DNA of 64,000 bases, from contig CAXKWD010000005.1 in NCBI GenBank assembly GCA_964059195.1, forward strand, positions 150,875,265 to 150,939,264, in the 5' to 3' direction. The notes below the pieces were generated by a model. That model was not told the DNA's origin. It worked only from the letters and a program-made list of their open reading frames with translations, and did no database searches. The translations under genes and the position numbers were made by a program. This document shows, in pieces, positions 1 to 11,715 of the stretch. Each line of letters opens with the position of its first letter. The stretch's first letter is position 1. Source of the stretch: Ectobius pallidus (taxonomy: Eukaryota > Arthropoda > Insecta > Blattodea > Ectobiidae).

Positions 1-371
1 ATTTCTTCCCATTCATTCAAAGTCTGCAATTCCTTATCATAGTGAATTTTTAAAAAAATTAGTTCGTTATTTGCCTTTTCTAAGTTTAAGAGAGATACAA
101 TGTATAATATACATTTATATACAATTTTTACAAACAGGTCAATCTCTTACGCAAATGTTTCAGCGATGTTCAAGTGTTTCAAATTGTTACCAACCAAAAA
201 AACTTTTCGACGATCCCAGATTTCCTTAGCGAGGACATTTATTTCTGCGTGATAGTTCTATTGATTCTTGGTTATTAGTTGAAACAACTTATATAACGTG
301 AATTATTAAACTTACTTCTTTTCCTGCAAATATCTAACTGATTTAACGTTCTCTTCTTAAACCTTCGACTT
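1..371. other. unannotated AT-rich DNA
   Basis: No credible ORF, RNA or repeat is seen before the SINE that follows. Confidence 0.5.
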
Positions 372-662
372 CCTGCTTGGTTTAGGGGTTAGCGTTGCTG
401 ACTTAGGATCAGCAGGTCTGGGTTCAATCCCCGATAACTCTCCGGATTTCTCTGAGGTAGGGAGGTCTCAGTCATCTTCTGGACACCAAATGAGGAGGTA
501 CTTAATAAAGAAGTAGCAGTTATGGTCACGAAAACTGTCTAAACGGCCCCTCATCAACACATACCTATGGTAGATGACGCAGCGATTGGATCGTAGGCCC
601 AGCCCTCAGAGGGATGTAGCGCCATGGAGTTCGTCTTATGCCTTTGCGTTCCATGAAAAAAT
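372..662 (+). mobile_element. tRNA-derived SINE
   Basis: A tRNA-like head carries an A-box-like stretch near 387 and a clear B box (GGTTCAATCCC at 421-431). A non-tRNA body of about 230 bp follows and ends in an A-rich stretch near 655. Such elements are transcribed by pol III and move with LINE enzymes. No target-site duplication was found, so the ends are approximate. Confidence 0.7.
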
Positions 663-1349
663 AGTAAGTCGTGTGCTCTTAACAATTACAGTAATACTCC
701 ATTCAATTCCATGAATCACGGTATTTTAAATTGGCATTTTTATTGCTCTTAACTCTAATTGAAGAATAGAAGTTGAAAATATTTATTTGAAAGTTCTTAT
801 ATCTCACATTTAAACTAGGATTACACTGTCTTTATAAAACTAACAGAAACAATAACATAATATCACGGAAGAAAAAATAAACGGAAATTCCGTCTGTTAC
901 AGGCAATTTATTGCCCCAGTTGTCACGTATTCACGTATTTACGGAATTATGTAATATATTACTTTAATGTTTAAGTTGTGTTTGTAGCGAGATAAGAAAA
1001 GACATGCATTTTGTATAACAGACAAATATTACTACTTTAATGTCAATATTCTGATCACGTCTGCTCGAGACATTCCTACGTCACACACACACACACACAC
1101 GAACGCATACATGACCCAATTTTACCAGGTTTCCTGACTAAACAAATAAGTTGCACAGATCTAAATTTATTGAACTTTCGAAGAGTGTATAGGTTTTGTT
1201 ACGAAACTTGATTGCTTCTGACTCTTCACATTAGGCTACGATAATTTTGATCAGAGTCAGCAAAAAGTGTAATAGTTGATGTGCATGCATTATACTGATC
1301 GAGAAAGATATTCTTGTATCTCTTATGAGGCTGTAGCCTATATTATCAC
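663..1349. other. unannotated AT-rich DNA with a short CA microsatellite
   Basis: Nothing gene-like is seen. A (CA)n run of about 19 bp lies at 1082-1100. Confidence 0.5.
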
Positions 1350-1390
1350 CAGGGCCCGGATTTTGATGCATTAAAATACTTTTAAAAATT
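1350..1390 (+). mobile_element. terminal fragment of hAT-like family 1
   Basis: The stretch begins CAGGGCCCGGATTTTGATG, the same terminus as the complete elements at 17334-17949 and 30169-30902. Only one end is present; the similarity fades after about 40 bp. Confidence 0.6.
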
Positions 1391-1744
1391 AGCAATGAAA
1401 TGATCGTAAAAATACAAAACAATCGTATGTAAATACTAGTTTATTCATCATGGCTAATCTACATTTATGCTGTTGACCCACTTATAGGTATGTAATTAGT
1501 TAATTACATAGGTTAAATGTAAACAGCTTAAGATCATTCTATATCCGAATTAAAATTACAACAGGATGTTAGTTATGCGTATTTAGAGTTCCGATTTTAA
1601 TCAATGAAAATAAATGTACAACTATATAATGCAAAAAATAACATAAAATGAGAAAATAATGACTAATTTTAAAATTATTACTTAAAAATATCAAATGGAG
1701 AAAAGAAAGACCGTAAAATGGCCCAAAAGCCAGATGACATTGAA
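1391..1744. other. unannotated AT-rich DNA
   Basis: No feature recognised. Confidence 0.45.
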
Positions 1745-2690
1745 TTTAAAAAAATCGTGAATTGCACCTCGAAGCCGGGTTTTTATTTTTATAGTTATCA
1801 ATCGTTTTAATTGTTTTATGCATGATTTGGGCAAGGATCATGAATCTGTGGTTAGTTTTAATCGTTTCATTTCGAATCTTATGCGTATATGGCAGCATAA
1901 AATTCGTTCTAATTGTTTAATTATTTATATTTACTACGTAAAACAATAATTAAGGATAAAATTACGTAATTCATGCTATTAATGTAAAAAAATATCAGTG
2001 TTAATAAATATACAGCCTTACTAATAAAAGCTGCTTATATGTGCGTTGAACGGTTGTTTGGTTGTTCACCGTGCAAGTTCTACATAAGCCGTATTACCAA
2101 TAAACGTAGTGTAACTGCCGAGGTTTACACCGAGTTTACACGTGCACGTCATCAAATACGTCACGCTTTTCATGGCGTTACTAGCCTCTGGCTATGAAGG
2201 ACTACTGAAAGCCATCTATCGGAGTAGCGGGCAAACAGCGATGCGTCGTCTGTCTAGTTTCAGTATTTCATTATATTGTTTTCAGAAAGCTGTAATCATG
2301 GGTACAAGTATGGAAATATGTCCCGCAAACAAGAAACAATGTTTATAATTCCGCAAAAGCAGCTCAGAATATGCGTAGCCTCAAAATTCAATCTCAGACA
2401 TCTACGAAACGACCGGCTGTTACGGATATCGGCCATCTTGATTATTTACGTCAAGTTTATACAAGGGGGCCAGGCTGTGTAAAGCGTTGCACACATTCAG
2501 CCTTATGCAAGGATTATTAGTACACTTTTTCTCCTCAGCTGTGTATATTTCTGGTATAAATGTTACAACTGGATTATTAGTAAGACTGATAATGTTTTAA
2601 TTATTTTTCTGTAAAATAAATAAATAATTTAAATAAAACATCTAGCAGTTGAGTAAATAATCGCGGGCGAAGCCCTGCTAGTAATATGTT
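1745..2690 (-). mobile_element. interrupted copy of the CCGCTTCGCCCA-type interspersed repeat
   Basis: The head of this family is seen in reverse at 2660-2685 (gcgggcgaagcc). An inner block at 1759-1779 (TGCACCTCGAAGCCGG) matches, inverted, 37855-37880 of the fuller copy at 37413-37990. The two landmarks are about 450 bp apart in that copy and about 900 bp apart here, which agrees with the TIR element at 2012-2588 having inserted. The class is unresolved. Confidence 0.5.
2012..2588. mobile_element. candidate non-autonomous DNA transposon with short TIRs
   Basis: The left end reads CAGCCTTACTAATAA and the right end, reverse complemented, reads CAGTCTTACTAATAA. A second, shorter copy of the right terminal motif lies near 2510-2520. 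It appears to interrupt an older repeat. No coding capacity was recognised: the small ORFs inside lack family motifs. The TSD is unclear (possibly ATA). Confidence 0.45.
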
Positions 2691-4080
2691 GTATATTGTG
2701 CTAGTAATAAATAAATAAATCAAAAGTTTTCATTAGGCAACAGATTGACATCTAAGACGTGGCTACTCCATTAGTGGGGCTAAAAGTCTGGACAGAACTG
2801 AATAACAGTCTCGACGCCAGAGAACTGTGATATTTGGCAATAAAATTGTTTCTCCATCCTAGACGCCATGTTCAAATTGGACAATACACAAAAATGAAGT
2901 AAACACTCACCCTTCAAAGGACAGCTTGAAATCCGTGAAGACCCAGACAGAAAAATGCATTTTTGTGTGTTATTAGTATGGAGCCTTGTTATTCACTGAA
3001 CTGATGGATATCTTCACGAATAAAGTGAAAATGCATTTCACTGTTCGCGTCATGCAGTGGCACAGTTAGCTTTTCATCTCCACAAATTCCTGCCCGTTCT
3101 AATGACACTGAATCTCTTAACGATGCTTCAGCATGGAGTCATGCCTCGCTCATAATGAAAACATTTTCACTCGCAGAACAACACAATCTTAACGTATACA
3201 TAAAATTAAAATTTTAAGCAGATTTAAGAAATGGAAATAACAGCAAAGATTTAAGGGTGAACACTTAGTTTCTGAATATCTAAATAATTATAGAGTACAC
3301 TTCTAAATAGTTACGAATTAATTGGCAGAAAATTACTTCGTGAAATCCTAGAACTCTAGCAAAGGGATTATTACACAGCCCAACAAAAAAGAACTTTTTG
3401 TGCTTATTTCAAATATGTAAACAGTTTTTCTCTACCAGTTCTACTTTAGTCGATGGGAGGATTTTATTCGTGAACTCTTAGTCTAGCGAAACAAAATCTT
3501 GCTTGATAATATAGCTAGTGAAGGTTCTTGACCGTACTTTGGACACATAGGAGGAAAACTGTACGAAGTACAGAAAAACCAAAAGCTGGATTTTTTTTTG
3601 CCCTCAAATTGACAGCTCATAAGTCATAAACGACCGTACAGTATGTGATAGTATAAATTTTTTTGAAAGACCCCCATGTTATATTGTTTTTGTAATGTTA
3701 ATGTAATATTAGTGTGTTGCTTTTTTCTTCACATGATGTAGAAGCTAAAAATAGGGACTGTTTTTTATTTATATCAAACGTGAAATGGGATAATATGCAT
3801 AATGGTAATGCCATATCTCAAAAACTAAATCTGATAGGGCAAAACTAATGGCACATGTGGCATCAGCGACCTAAATATACCCAAGAATAGGTATAAATTC
3901 TAAGGCACCAAAATGGCTGTTGGTCTGTGTTTTAAAAGCACTTTCAGATTCAACAAACACTAAGAATTAGCTCCAACAATTATTCAAAACCCAACATTAC
4001 TTCTTTGCTCGACTGGACTCAACTGAACAATTCGTGTCTTTTAATTGAAACAAATGCAAATGTAACACAGGTAACGGTAA
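2691..4080. other. unannotated AT-rich DNA
   Basis: No ORF, RNA or repeat structure could be supported over about 1.4 kb. Confidence 0.45.
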
Positions 4081-4179
4081 TTTTTATTTGCCCGTACCAA
4101 AGGTAACTGTAGGTAGAGGAAGTATTGTTTTCGATTCCCAAATTCGAAGTTGATTTTTTGACGTTATATATTTTGAGGT

Positions 4180-4483
4180 AAAGTGTAAAGTGATCCCTAT
4201 ACAGGCCATGGAGGCCCAGAGGGTTCCAGGAGGTTGAGGCTCCCAGATTTTGGACATTCGGCACATGAAGGTGGTAAGGTTGTCAGCCTTACGCACCGGC
4301 CGCCTTTATCCCCAGGATTGCTCCTGGTACTCATTTTTGTTAGAGGTTGAGTCGACCCCAGGGCCATAGTGCCACCAAAAGGATTAGGCCAATTGAAAAA
4401 TCTCAACGACCTCATCGGGGATCGAACCCGCGACCTTCCGGTTTGTAGCGCAGCGCCTCAACCACTACGCTACGGCGTACCCC
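4180..4483 (-). mobile_element. tRNA-derived SINE, copy 1, with 13-bp TSD
   Basis: On the minus strand the element starts with a tRNA-like head: A box TAGCGTAGTGGTTGAGG and B box GGTTCGATCCC. A body of about 230 bp follows and ends in a short GTAAA-type tail. A perfect 13-bp target-site duplication, tatattttgaggt, flanks it at 4167-4179 and 4484-4496. A nearly identical copy lies at 5280-5580, with fewer than about a dozen differences by eye. The intact TSD and low divergence indicate recent retrotransposition. Confidence 0.92.
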
Positions 4484-4536
4484 TATATTTTGAGGTCCCC
4501 TGATCAAAAAAATATTATTTTCGGAAACACCTCTGT

Positions 4537-4558
4537 CTGTGTGTGTGTGTGTGTGTGT
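4537..4558. repeat. (TG)n microsatellite
   Basis: Uninterrupted TG dinucleotide run inside the dispersed repeat. Confidence 0.95.
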
Positions 4559-5049
4559 CTGTGAACAGCCTACCTCCAGAACAAAAAGTTGTATGAAAAC
4601 GAAATTTTGTATTTCGATTGGTGACTTACACGGCCGTTTGAACTGGTTTAATTTATTTTGAAATGTAGAAATTCAAGGATCAAAGAAGTCAGGGGAACTG
4701 CTAAAGTTATGGAAACACATAACATGTAATAGTGAGTAATATTAGTAGCCTCGGAAGTAATTCTCACTTTGCTCCGAGTGACTTGTTCAAAAGCGTTGTC
4801 TTCTTTTGTTCTCAAGTGCTAAAGTAATTTGAATTGGCAGACTAAATAGCTTGTGACAGCTATTGATCAAAACGTTAATTTGTCTAATACATTCTGAAGG
4901 CAGCGTGTTAAAAATGATTAGGATTGAATTTAATTTCCAGAGGGCAGGCGGATCAGAGTTCAGAGTTTCATTATCAAGTTCATGTGAAAATAATATCTGT
5001 CCTCGCTCCTCAACTCCAAGTACAGTATTATTATTTATTAAGTGAAAAC

Positions 5050-5716
5050 TCGAGAGTGAAAGGGAAAAGCGAATAAGTCAAAATACCAGAGTTTCAGGAA
5101 AGACAAAAAAAAAAAAAAAAACAATTGAATTCCACAGCATTGTTACAATATTTAGCTCAGCCCACCCAGATATTTTTACATAGCATAAGTTTCAGGAAAG
5201 ACAAAAAACAATTGATTTCCACAGCATTGTTACAATATTTAGATCAGCCCACCCAGATATTTTTACATTACATAAGGTAAAAGGTAAAGTGATCCCTATA
5301 CAGGCCATGAAGGCCCAGAGGGTTCCAGGAGGTTGAGGCTCCCAGATTTTGGACATTCGGCACATGAAGGTGGTAAGGTTGTCAGCCTTACGCACCGGCC
5401 GCCTTTACCCCCAGGATTTCTCCTGGTACTCATTTCTGTTAGAGGCTGAGTCGACCCCAGGGCCATAGTGCCACCAGAAGGATTAGGCCAATTGAAAAAT
5501 CTCAACGACCTCATCGGGAATCGAACCCGCGACCTTCCGGTTTGTAGCGCAGCGCCTCAACCACTACGCTACGGCGTACCCATTACATAAGGTACTGTGT
5601 AAAAATATATAGTGGACTGAACTAAATGTTGTAACAGTTCTGTGGAACTCAATTGTTTTTGTCTTTCCTGAAACTCTGGTATTTTGACTTATTCGCTTTT
5701 TCCCTATCACTCTAGA
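5050..5716. mobile_element. foldback (long inverted repeat) element hosting a SINE
   Basis: The left arm (from about 5051) and the right arm (to about 5715) are inverted copies over roughly 120 bp. Shared words include AAGCGAATAAGTCAAAATAC and CAGAGTTTCAGGAAAGAC. The left arm is itself duplicated in tandem: the block with 'ttccacagcattgttacaat' occurs near 5131 and again near 5216. The SINE at 5280-5580 lies between the arms. No transposase is encoded. Confidence 0.75.
5280..5580 (-). mobile_element. tRNA-derived SINE, copy 2, with 14-bp TSD
   Basis: Same family and orientation as the copy at 4180-4483, with the same tRNA-like A and B boxes on the minus strand and a GTAAA-type tail. It is flanked by a perfect 14-bp duplication, cattacataaggta, at 5266-5279 and 5581-5594, so it is an independent insertion rather than a segmental duplication of copy 1. 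Confidence 0.92.
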
Positions 5717-6353
5717 ACTGTTATGCATATAAAAAGTCTTCCTATAGGGAGCAATTTGCTGGAAGGATAGAAATAAAATGCATCCATCACTGGAACTAGT
5801 AAACGCGCTAAAAAGAATGTTTTTAATCTTAGTAAGCATAACGACACTACAGGAGGTAATTTCTTTGACTTTCATAAATTTATGCTTTAGAATTGCCTCA
5901 TATTAAATGAGTTCTATATAGATATAAATGTTTTAAGGCCTTCATACCTGCATGGTAAACGACGAACATTAAGTTCAATATCGTTTTTATCATGGGTAAC
6001 AGTCGCATTTGAATTCAAATTTATCGGCAATATGAGTACTTACTATGGGTAAGGGTCCCATAAAATGTGTTAATACATGTTCAATATCGCCGGTGTAAAA
6101 CTACCGCTATGTGAATAATGCCCGAATCAGCAAGTTTACCTTATTTTCAGCACATTTCATAGTACAAGTTTATTACTCAAATTGTTTTACAGACGCTGGA
6201 AGACTTTTAGCCTCTTCAAAACACGCGAGATATGATTTCTGTATAGATGTATAATATCACGTAGGTGCACATATATTCGTTCCATTAGTATACCTAACAA
6301 GGTCACGAAGAATAGGCATATATTCCACTTCAGGATTATGCTTTTAAGCATAA
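5717..6353. other. unannotated AT-rich DNA
   Basis: Nothing recognised. Confidence 0.45.
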
Positions 6354-6948
6354 TCCCCTTAAAAGGGGATCCGGAATTATATTTTGGGCCAAAAATTACT
6401 TTTTTATTTTCATTGATTAAAAATAACTCTGAAGTTTAAGCTTCAAAATGAGGTATAAATCATTGCTGTAATGTCAGTATAAATATTTTAAATTAATTTT
6501 TAAAAAATGTCGTGCATGGAAGGTGAGCTAAGTTATGGGGCTGCCTTAATTTGATATTCAAACTTTTTCAATCATTTAATGTAGCCTACCTTTTCTGAAC
6601 TGCTACTACATGTAGGGTCTTGAAATTTTCACAGTTTGTTTATCCAGATATTGTGCATATACTGAAGCTCTCAAAATTGCAAATTTCAATTTTTTAATCA
6701 CTTTAATGAGAATTATATGTTGTAAAATGTAGGAAAAAAAGTACAATATAGTAACAAAAATTATAATTTATTAAATCTGAAGGCTAAATTTAAATACCTA
6801 AACTTCAGTATATAGCCAAAGTACGTATCTATAACATATAAAAATTTCATATGTCTGTCAAGGATTTGGAGAAATGGTAGGCCTACATGGGATATTCATC
6901 ACTTAACATTGTAAGGATGGGGCATTCCGGATCGCCTTATTTAGGCCT
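6354..6948. mobile_element. candidate TIR element (GATCCGGAAT ends)
   Basis: The left end 'ccttaaaaggggatccggaa' and the reverse complement of the right end ('cctaaataaggcgatccgga') match over about 20 bp with a few mismatches. The interior is AT-rich and non-coding. No convincing TSD was found. Confidence 0.4.
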
Positions 6949-7350
6949 AGTAGCTATTTTATCAGAAGCAGCACTATACTTCATCAGGAGTTAGTTGTAG
7001 ATATCCGCAATGGTTCTACTGAAGGAGTATGATATTTAACACCCTATAAAGCTGAATGAAATATGCAGAGGATGGCTGTAATGGAGTACATAATAAGTTG
7101 GCTGCTACTGAGGGAGCTGCTTCCTATCAGGATTACTGTCAGATTTGTCCTTCACGCATCAGTAGCGTCATCCAGCACCAGACACAAGAATGCAGGCTCA
7201 TCGGAAAGTGATACCACCACTTTATCTAACCTTTCTAACCATTTATCACACAGCAAATATAGCAAGTTATGGGCTTAATGCCAAAAACTTGTCAGGTGTC
7301 ACTTGTTCTTCCGTGAGAATGTGAACTCCGTTAGCTAGAATTTCTCTATT
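6949..7350. other. unannotated DNA
   Basis: Nothing recognised; a 71-codon ORF at 7063-7278 shows no family motif. Confidence 0.4.
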
Positions 7351-7920
7351 TATTAAGTGCCAGTATGGTACTTTATGAGATTGTGTGGGGGGACGAAAAA
7401 ATGTCTGTCCGTCTGTCTGTCTGTCCGTCTGTCCGTCCGTGCGTCTGTACGCACCATAACTCAAATACGCTTCTTCGGATTTTCATGAAACTTGGAAAAC
7501 ACATTTATAATGTCCATGGGAAGAACCCTATTGATATTGAACCAAATCGGTCCACCGGTAACGGAGTAATGCCCAATTTAGTGCCTATTTTTATAGATTA
7601 CGGCGCTTTTCTAATAGAAAGGCGCCATAACTCAAGTACGCTATATCGGATTTCCATTAAACTTGGTATACGAATTTATGACATCCATGAAAAAATCCAT
7701 ATTGAATTTGAACCTAATCTGTTGTCCGGTACCGGAGTAAAACCCAATTTGGTGTCTATTTTAAAGGCGCAATAACTCAAATGCGCTTTATCGGATTTTA
7801 TGATACTTCGTATACGCATTTATAATGTCCATGGGAAGACGTCTATTGATATTCGACCAAATCGGTTGTCCAGTACCGGAATAATCCCAAATTTAGTGCC
7901 TTTTATGTTAGTATATGAGA
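7351..7920 (+). mobile_element. AAGTGCCAGAATG-family repeat, partial copy
   Basis: It starts with the family terminus 'ttaagtgccagtatgg', followed by a (GTCTGTCC)n-type microsatellite. Three internal units of about 145-175 bp then begin near 7454, 7628 and 7773, each containing words such as 'cataactcaaatacgc' and 'ttcatgaaacttgg'. The opposite terminus is absent. The ORF across it (7365-7775) recurs in other copies but has no recognised function. Confidence 0.7.
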
Positions 7921-8689
7921 AGTCATCCCAGGAATCTGAATATTGATATGCTGCCAGAGAATTGTTCAAAACATACCGAACCAACTGTTATTTCCAGATT
8001 CAAGCCGGTCAATAGCACTTAGTAATTTTTTCCCACATAGAGAAATACATTTTTAAAAATAAGTTATGTACATGTTGCCAAGATATTACTAAATTCTTGT
8101 ACGCCATCAAAGAATTTTGTTGCTAAGAGATCGTTCTTCATTTTCGGCGTGGATCAAAATTAGTAGTGATTTGAGAAACATTTCTGTTTCTCAAAAGCAT
8201 ATAAAATGGAATCTCCGAAGACTTCAACTTCCGAAACCACACTCACTAGGCTTAGAATTCAGGTATTTATAGCCTGTGGTTTTTGTCCTGGTTTCTTTTA
8301 TAACTTCGGCATGAGTACTGTATTCTTGTGTGGGTATGCACCTGTGTTGATGTGGGTATTTAAATAATTTTATTTGTAATCTGGGAAGCGTATTTCTTGC
8401 GTGAAACACCCAAATTAGAAGATAAAGCGTATAATTTTAATAAAAAATATTGCTTCATTTAATATTAAAGAGCCCATTCTATCCATGTAGGAGATAATGG
8501 TTTAAGAACTTCTGACTTTTATAGCCTATAACGTTATTTCAAACCGTATTTTGGAATGTTGCCTAATGGAATTAGTGCTTATGTAATTTTGGCACAACGT
8601 TTTTTATGAAGTTATAGGCCTAGCGGCGCGTCTCATGTTGTACTGTAGAAACGTTTAAATTAACAAGTAATTTATTGATAGTCTACAGC
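7921..8689. other. unannotated DNA
   Basis: Nothing recognised. Confidence 0.45.
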
Positions 8690-8892
8690 AGAGGTACACA
8701 GAGTTCCTCGTATAACCCGCCGGCCGCGGAAGAGTTTGATCAGGTCCTTAGCGTAGAGAAAATGTTGATACGAGCGAACAAAGATAACATCAACCTGCAT
8801 ACATAAATGTAGTAGACCTGGTCCGGGATCGAACTCTCAATCTTGCGCACAGAAAGCCAGCACGATACTGACTGTACCAAAGCCGACTCACT
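8690..8892 (-). mobile_element. tRNA-derived SINE, diverged
   Basis: The minus-strand head shows a degenerate B box ('gggatcgaac' at 8826-8835) and the motif 'agaaagccagcacgatact'. That motif parallels the SINE at 33496-33739 ('agaaagccagcgccatact'). The body is divergent and no TSD was found. Confidence 0.6.
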
Positions 8893-9922
8893 TATTTGTC
8901 AACTGATGCAATCCAGAAGGAATAAGTTCAACAAAGGAAGACTTGTTCGGTTTATAACATCCTTGCAAACAAATATACTGAAAATCAGAGTTTGAGCACA
9001 AAGATATCTGCGTTTGAGACTATGAGAATGTTTGGAGAATCCATGTTATTACATCTGTTTCTTGGAGTATTGTAAATATAAATAAAATCGCTAAGAAGTT
9101 CACACAAAATTAACCTAAAATGGCGCAATGAAATAATGTGTGTTCACAGAATCGACTGCTCAGGGGGAGGTAATCGTTGGGTCACGTGGTGCAAGCAAGG
9201 GCTGAAACTTGATGGCGGTCTATATGGTGATCAGCAAATAATTAGCTTTAATGTAATTAGATTAGACCATGTACCGTATTTTTATTGAATATCCAAAATT
9301 GGATTAAACCCTATTTCGCCCGAAGGTATATTAGGGTTAGAGATAATGAAAAAATGAGTTAACAATAGTTATTTAAGAAACAAGTGGCGAAAACGAGATT
9401 TTCTATGTTCGCGAAACGAGCCCGAAAGAGCGTGTGTAGCAATCCTACGAGCAAACTAAAACCATTTTACCATGTGTAACATACAATATGTTTTAGACAG
9501 ACGTTAATATTTGTGAAATACAAATTTTATTGCGTGCCGTGCAGCGATATTGGGAACTTCCAGCCGTCCTGCCACCTAGTATGCACTTGTGCAGCAAGGC
9601 TTTGATTTTCTGGTGCATGGCTCCCAACATATTATGGGATGGAGTGGAGAACGCTTTCCAGCGATCAAGGATTACCAAAATATTTTTTCTTATCGAGGCT
9701 AGTGTTCACGGAATGACAGTGATGAAATTAACTGCTTTACTAGAAATTCTTATAAGATAGAAGAATAATTTCTTTAACAATAAATGTTGTTAATTGTTTT
9801 TATTTGTGTTATTTTTTATGCATAAGTAACTTAATCGTTTTAGAACTTATTTTTGAAGCATTATGCCATAACAAGGTAAGTAAAAAACATTTGAAACTTT
9901 GTTCACGACTTATATTAATGAC
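8893..9922. other. unannotated DNA
   Basis: Overlapping ORFs of 61 and 76 codons on opposite strands near 9493-9760 have no recognisable motif, and I do not call a gene. Confidence 0.4.
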
Positions 9923-10775
9923 TAGCTTAAAAGACCCGGCGTCGCCCGGGTTTTGTATTTTGTAATTGGAAATTAGCTTATGAAGGATTTTCAATTTTAA
10001 ATTCTAGGTCCTTATATAGGCATTTATAATTTGAAATAGGATGAACGACTTATTACACTGAAACTATTCCCTCAGAAAACGCTTGATATAGTTTTTTATG
10101 GCTCATAGAGGATCTAGAATGTTGCATCCCATCGCTTGTACAGTGCACAGCAAGCCTGGCAGAGGTTTAAATAAGAAGAAACAGAAATTCCTGTAACATA
10201 AAATTGTAATATCGAGGCGGGAAATTTCCCACTCTTATGTTACCATAAAGCATTATCACTTTCATACTTTTCTCTCCAAAAACCTGCGATATAGGCCTAA
10301 TATAATAATATACACATTACCATACCTCGTTTTGTTTTCTCTATGTCCAGGGTAGAGAAAGTTATGTGATTCCATTATTTTAGTGGATTTCATTCTGTAA
10401 TATTTATTTATAACATGAATTATTTTGATAACTTCTCTTATTTGTCAAAATTGCATTTCATTTGTTTTTTCCAAGCCCACCTGATACCATTTGGCAACAA
10501 TATATTCTGTGATTTGGAATTGACAATTCTATGTAAAAAGGGATTAAGTATTTTCAAAAACATTTAATTTTTGGCATTTAGAATCAGAATTTTTCAAAAT
10601 CCTTTCTTAGTGAGCACCTACATTATGAAACGAAGGTACTGTCAAAATTCCAAGTCTCTACCTGTTATAGTTTAGGCTGTACGTTGATTCCTGTCATTCA
10701 TTCAGTCAGTCAGTCAGTCAGTCATTCTTTCAGTCAGTCAGGACAAAGCCTTTTATATATAAAGAGATACTACAG
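9923..10775 (+). mobile_element. interspersed repeat with CCCGGCGTCGCCCGGG head and CAGT tail
   Basis: The head is a GC-rich near-palindrome (cccggcgtcgcccggg near 9935) in otherwise AT-rich DNA. The far end is a (CAGT)n microsatellite at about 10697-10741 followed by an A/T-rich end. Its layout resembles the element at 37413-37990, which runs from a 'cttcgccca' head to a CAGA-type tail. The class is uncertain (non-LTR-derived or SINE-like). Confidence 0.45.
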
Positions 10776-11425
10776 AAACCTCTACATGCAGGCACAAATT
10801 TGGATTTACGCAATTGGCTAAGCAATATATGAGTGTTCAAGGTAAGTGTATATGCATTGATTTTATTTAGGCGCGCAACATAACCAAGGTAAATTGACTT
10901 TCCTTCATATTGAAGATATCTTTATATCTTCAGTTATCATTGATTTAAACTAAGGAAGTATATATTTCTGCGAGTCAATACCATGGAGAGATTTCTCAAT
11001 ACTTGACATGAGTACTTTAAGAAGAGTTCGTTTTAATACATTTTAGAACTGTTTATTCGGGTTAATCTCAACGACATATTCCACCATCAATTTCACTCAC
11101 CTAAAACTAAGTCACATATCACAGATTTATTGCTAGCAAATTATTTGCTAATATTGACAAATATGATACCATATTACTCAATTATAAATATTATATAGGC
11201 CCTTTCACAGACATTCAAGAATTCTAAGAAGAGGTTAATTGCTATTTATGTATCGAGTAGGCAAAGCATAGCTTTAGCCAAAAACATGGGATGTAGACTT
11301 TTACAGCTTATTCCTTCGGTAGAACAATAACAAACTTTCAACAAAAAAATGTTCATCGTCCTAGTTTCTTCTGCTTAAGCAACTTGTCTCTTTCCGATCT
11401 CCCTGGGGCGGGTCTTTTGAATATA
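10776..11425. other. unannotated DNA
   Basis: Nothing recognised. The word 'gctatttatgtatc' near 11241 recurs near 23026, suggesting an old dispersed repeat. Confidence 0.4.
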
Positions 11426-11691
11426 TTAGGTAATTCTCCCCTCTGTGTCTAGGTCCTCAATAACTTGCACGAAACTGTGTTCTTCGAGCTACGAGTTCTG
11501 CCCAACCATGTCTACAAGATTATTAGGTGTTAGGTTATATAGAAGTTGAATTTCATCACTAAATGTGTCCTTCATTCCCTTTTCATTTATCTCGGTATTG
11601 TCTGAAAAAATTTCTCTGTAGGTCTACCTTGTTCTCGAATATTCTGAGTTTTTTGTTCTGAATTGTCGAAAAACGAATCCAGTTTCGCATC
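11426..11691 (-). pseudogene. decayed coding-like stretch of unknown family
   Basis: On the minus strand two frames together give about 85 codons of polar, protein-like sequence. The first frame reads DAKLDSFFDNSEQKTQNIRE and runs to a stop. The continuation lies in a second frame across a T-run near 11608 (e.g. KGMKDTFSDEIQLLYNLT). An in-frame TAG and then a TAA follow. A one-base indel plus one nonsense change would explain the break. I do not recognise the family. It lies directly upstream of the 30-bp array, so it could be a relic exon of whatever locus the array sits in, or a transposon remnant. Confidence 0.35.
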
Positions 11692-11715
11692 TACAGAGCA
11701 CTACTCATAATATGA

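Larger units (their letters stand above)
4081..4650 (+). repeat. dispersed repeat (GTACC-TAGAGGAAGTATTG family) split by a SINE
   Basis: Shared blocks, including 'gtaccaaaggtaactgtagg' and a downstream part with 'gtctgtgaac' and 'gtatgaaaac', recur at 43065-43300 and 61436-61860. In this copy a SINE sits at 4180-4483 between the two halves. A (TG)n run occupies 4537-4558. The repeat class is unknown. Confidence 0.55.

Noticed and set aside
4019..5514. ORFs of 67-81 codons over the two SINEs
   Set aside because: The same peptides appear in both copies because the SINE is duplicated; they are shadows of a pol III element.
7365..7775. 136-codon ORF as a protein gene
   Set aside because: It lies in the AAGTGCCAGAATG-family repeat; its serine/valine/arginine N-terminus is the GTCC microsatellite in translation.
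9493..9760. Opposed 61- and 76-codon ORFs
   Set aside because: Mutually overlapping, no motif, and the plus-strand start is not a convincing ATG context.
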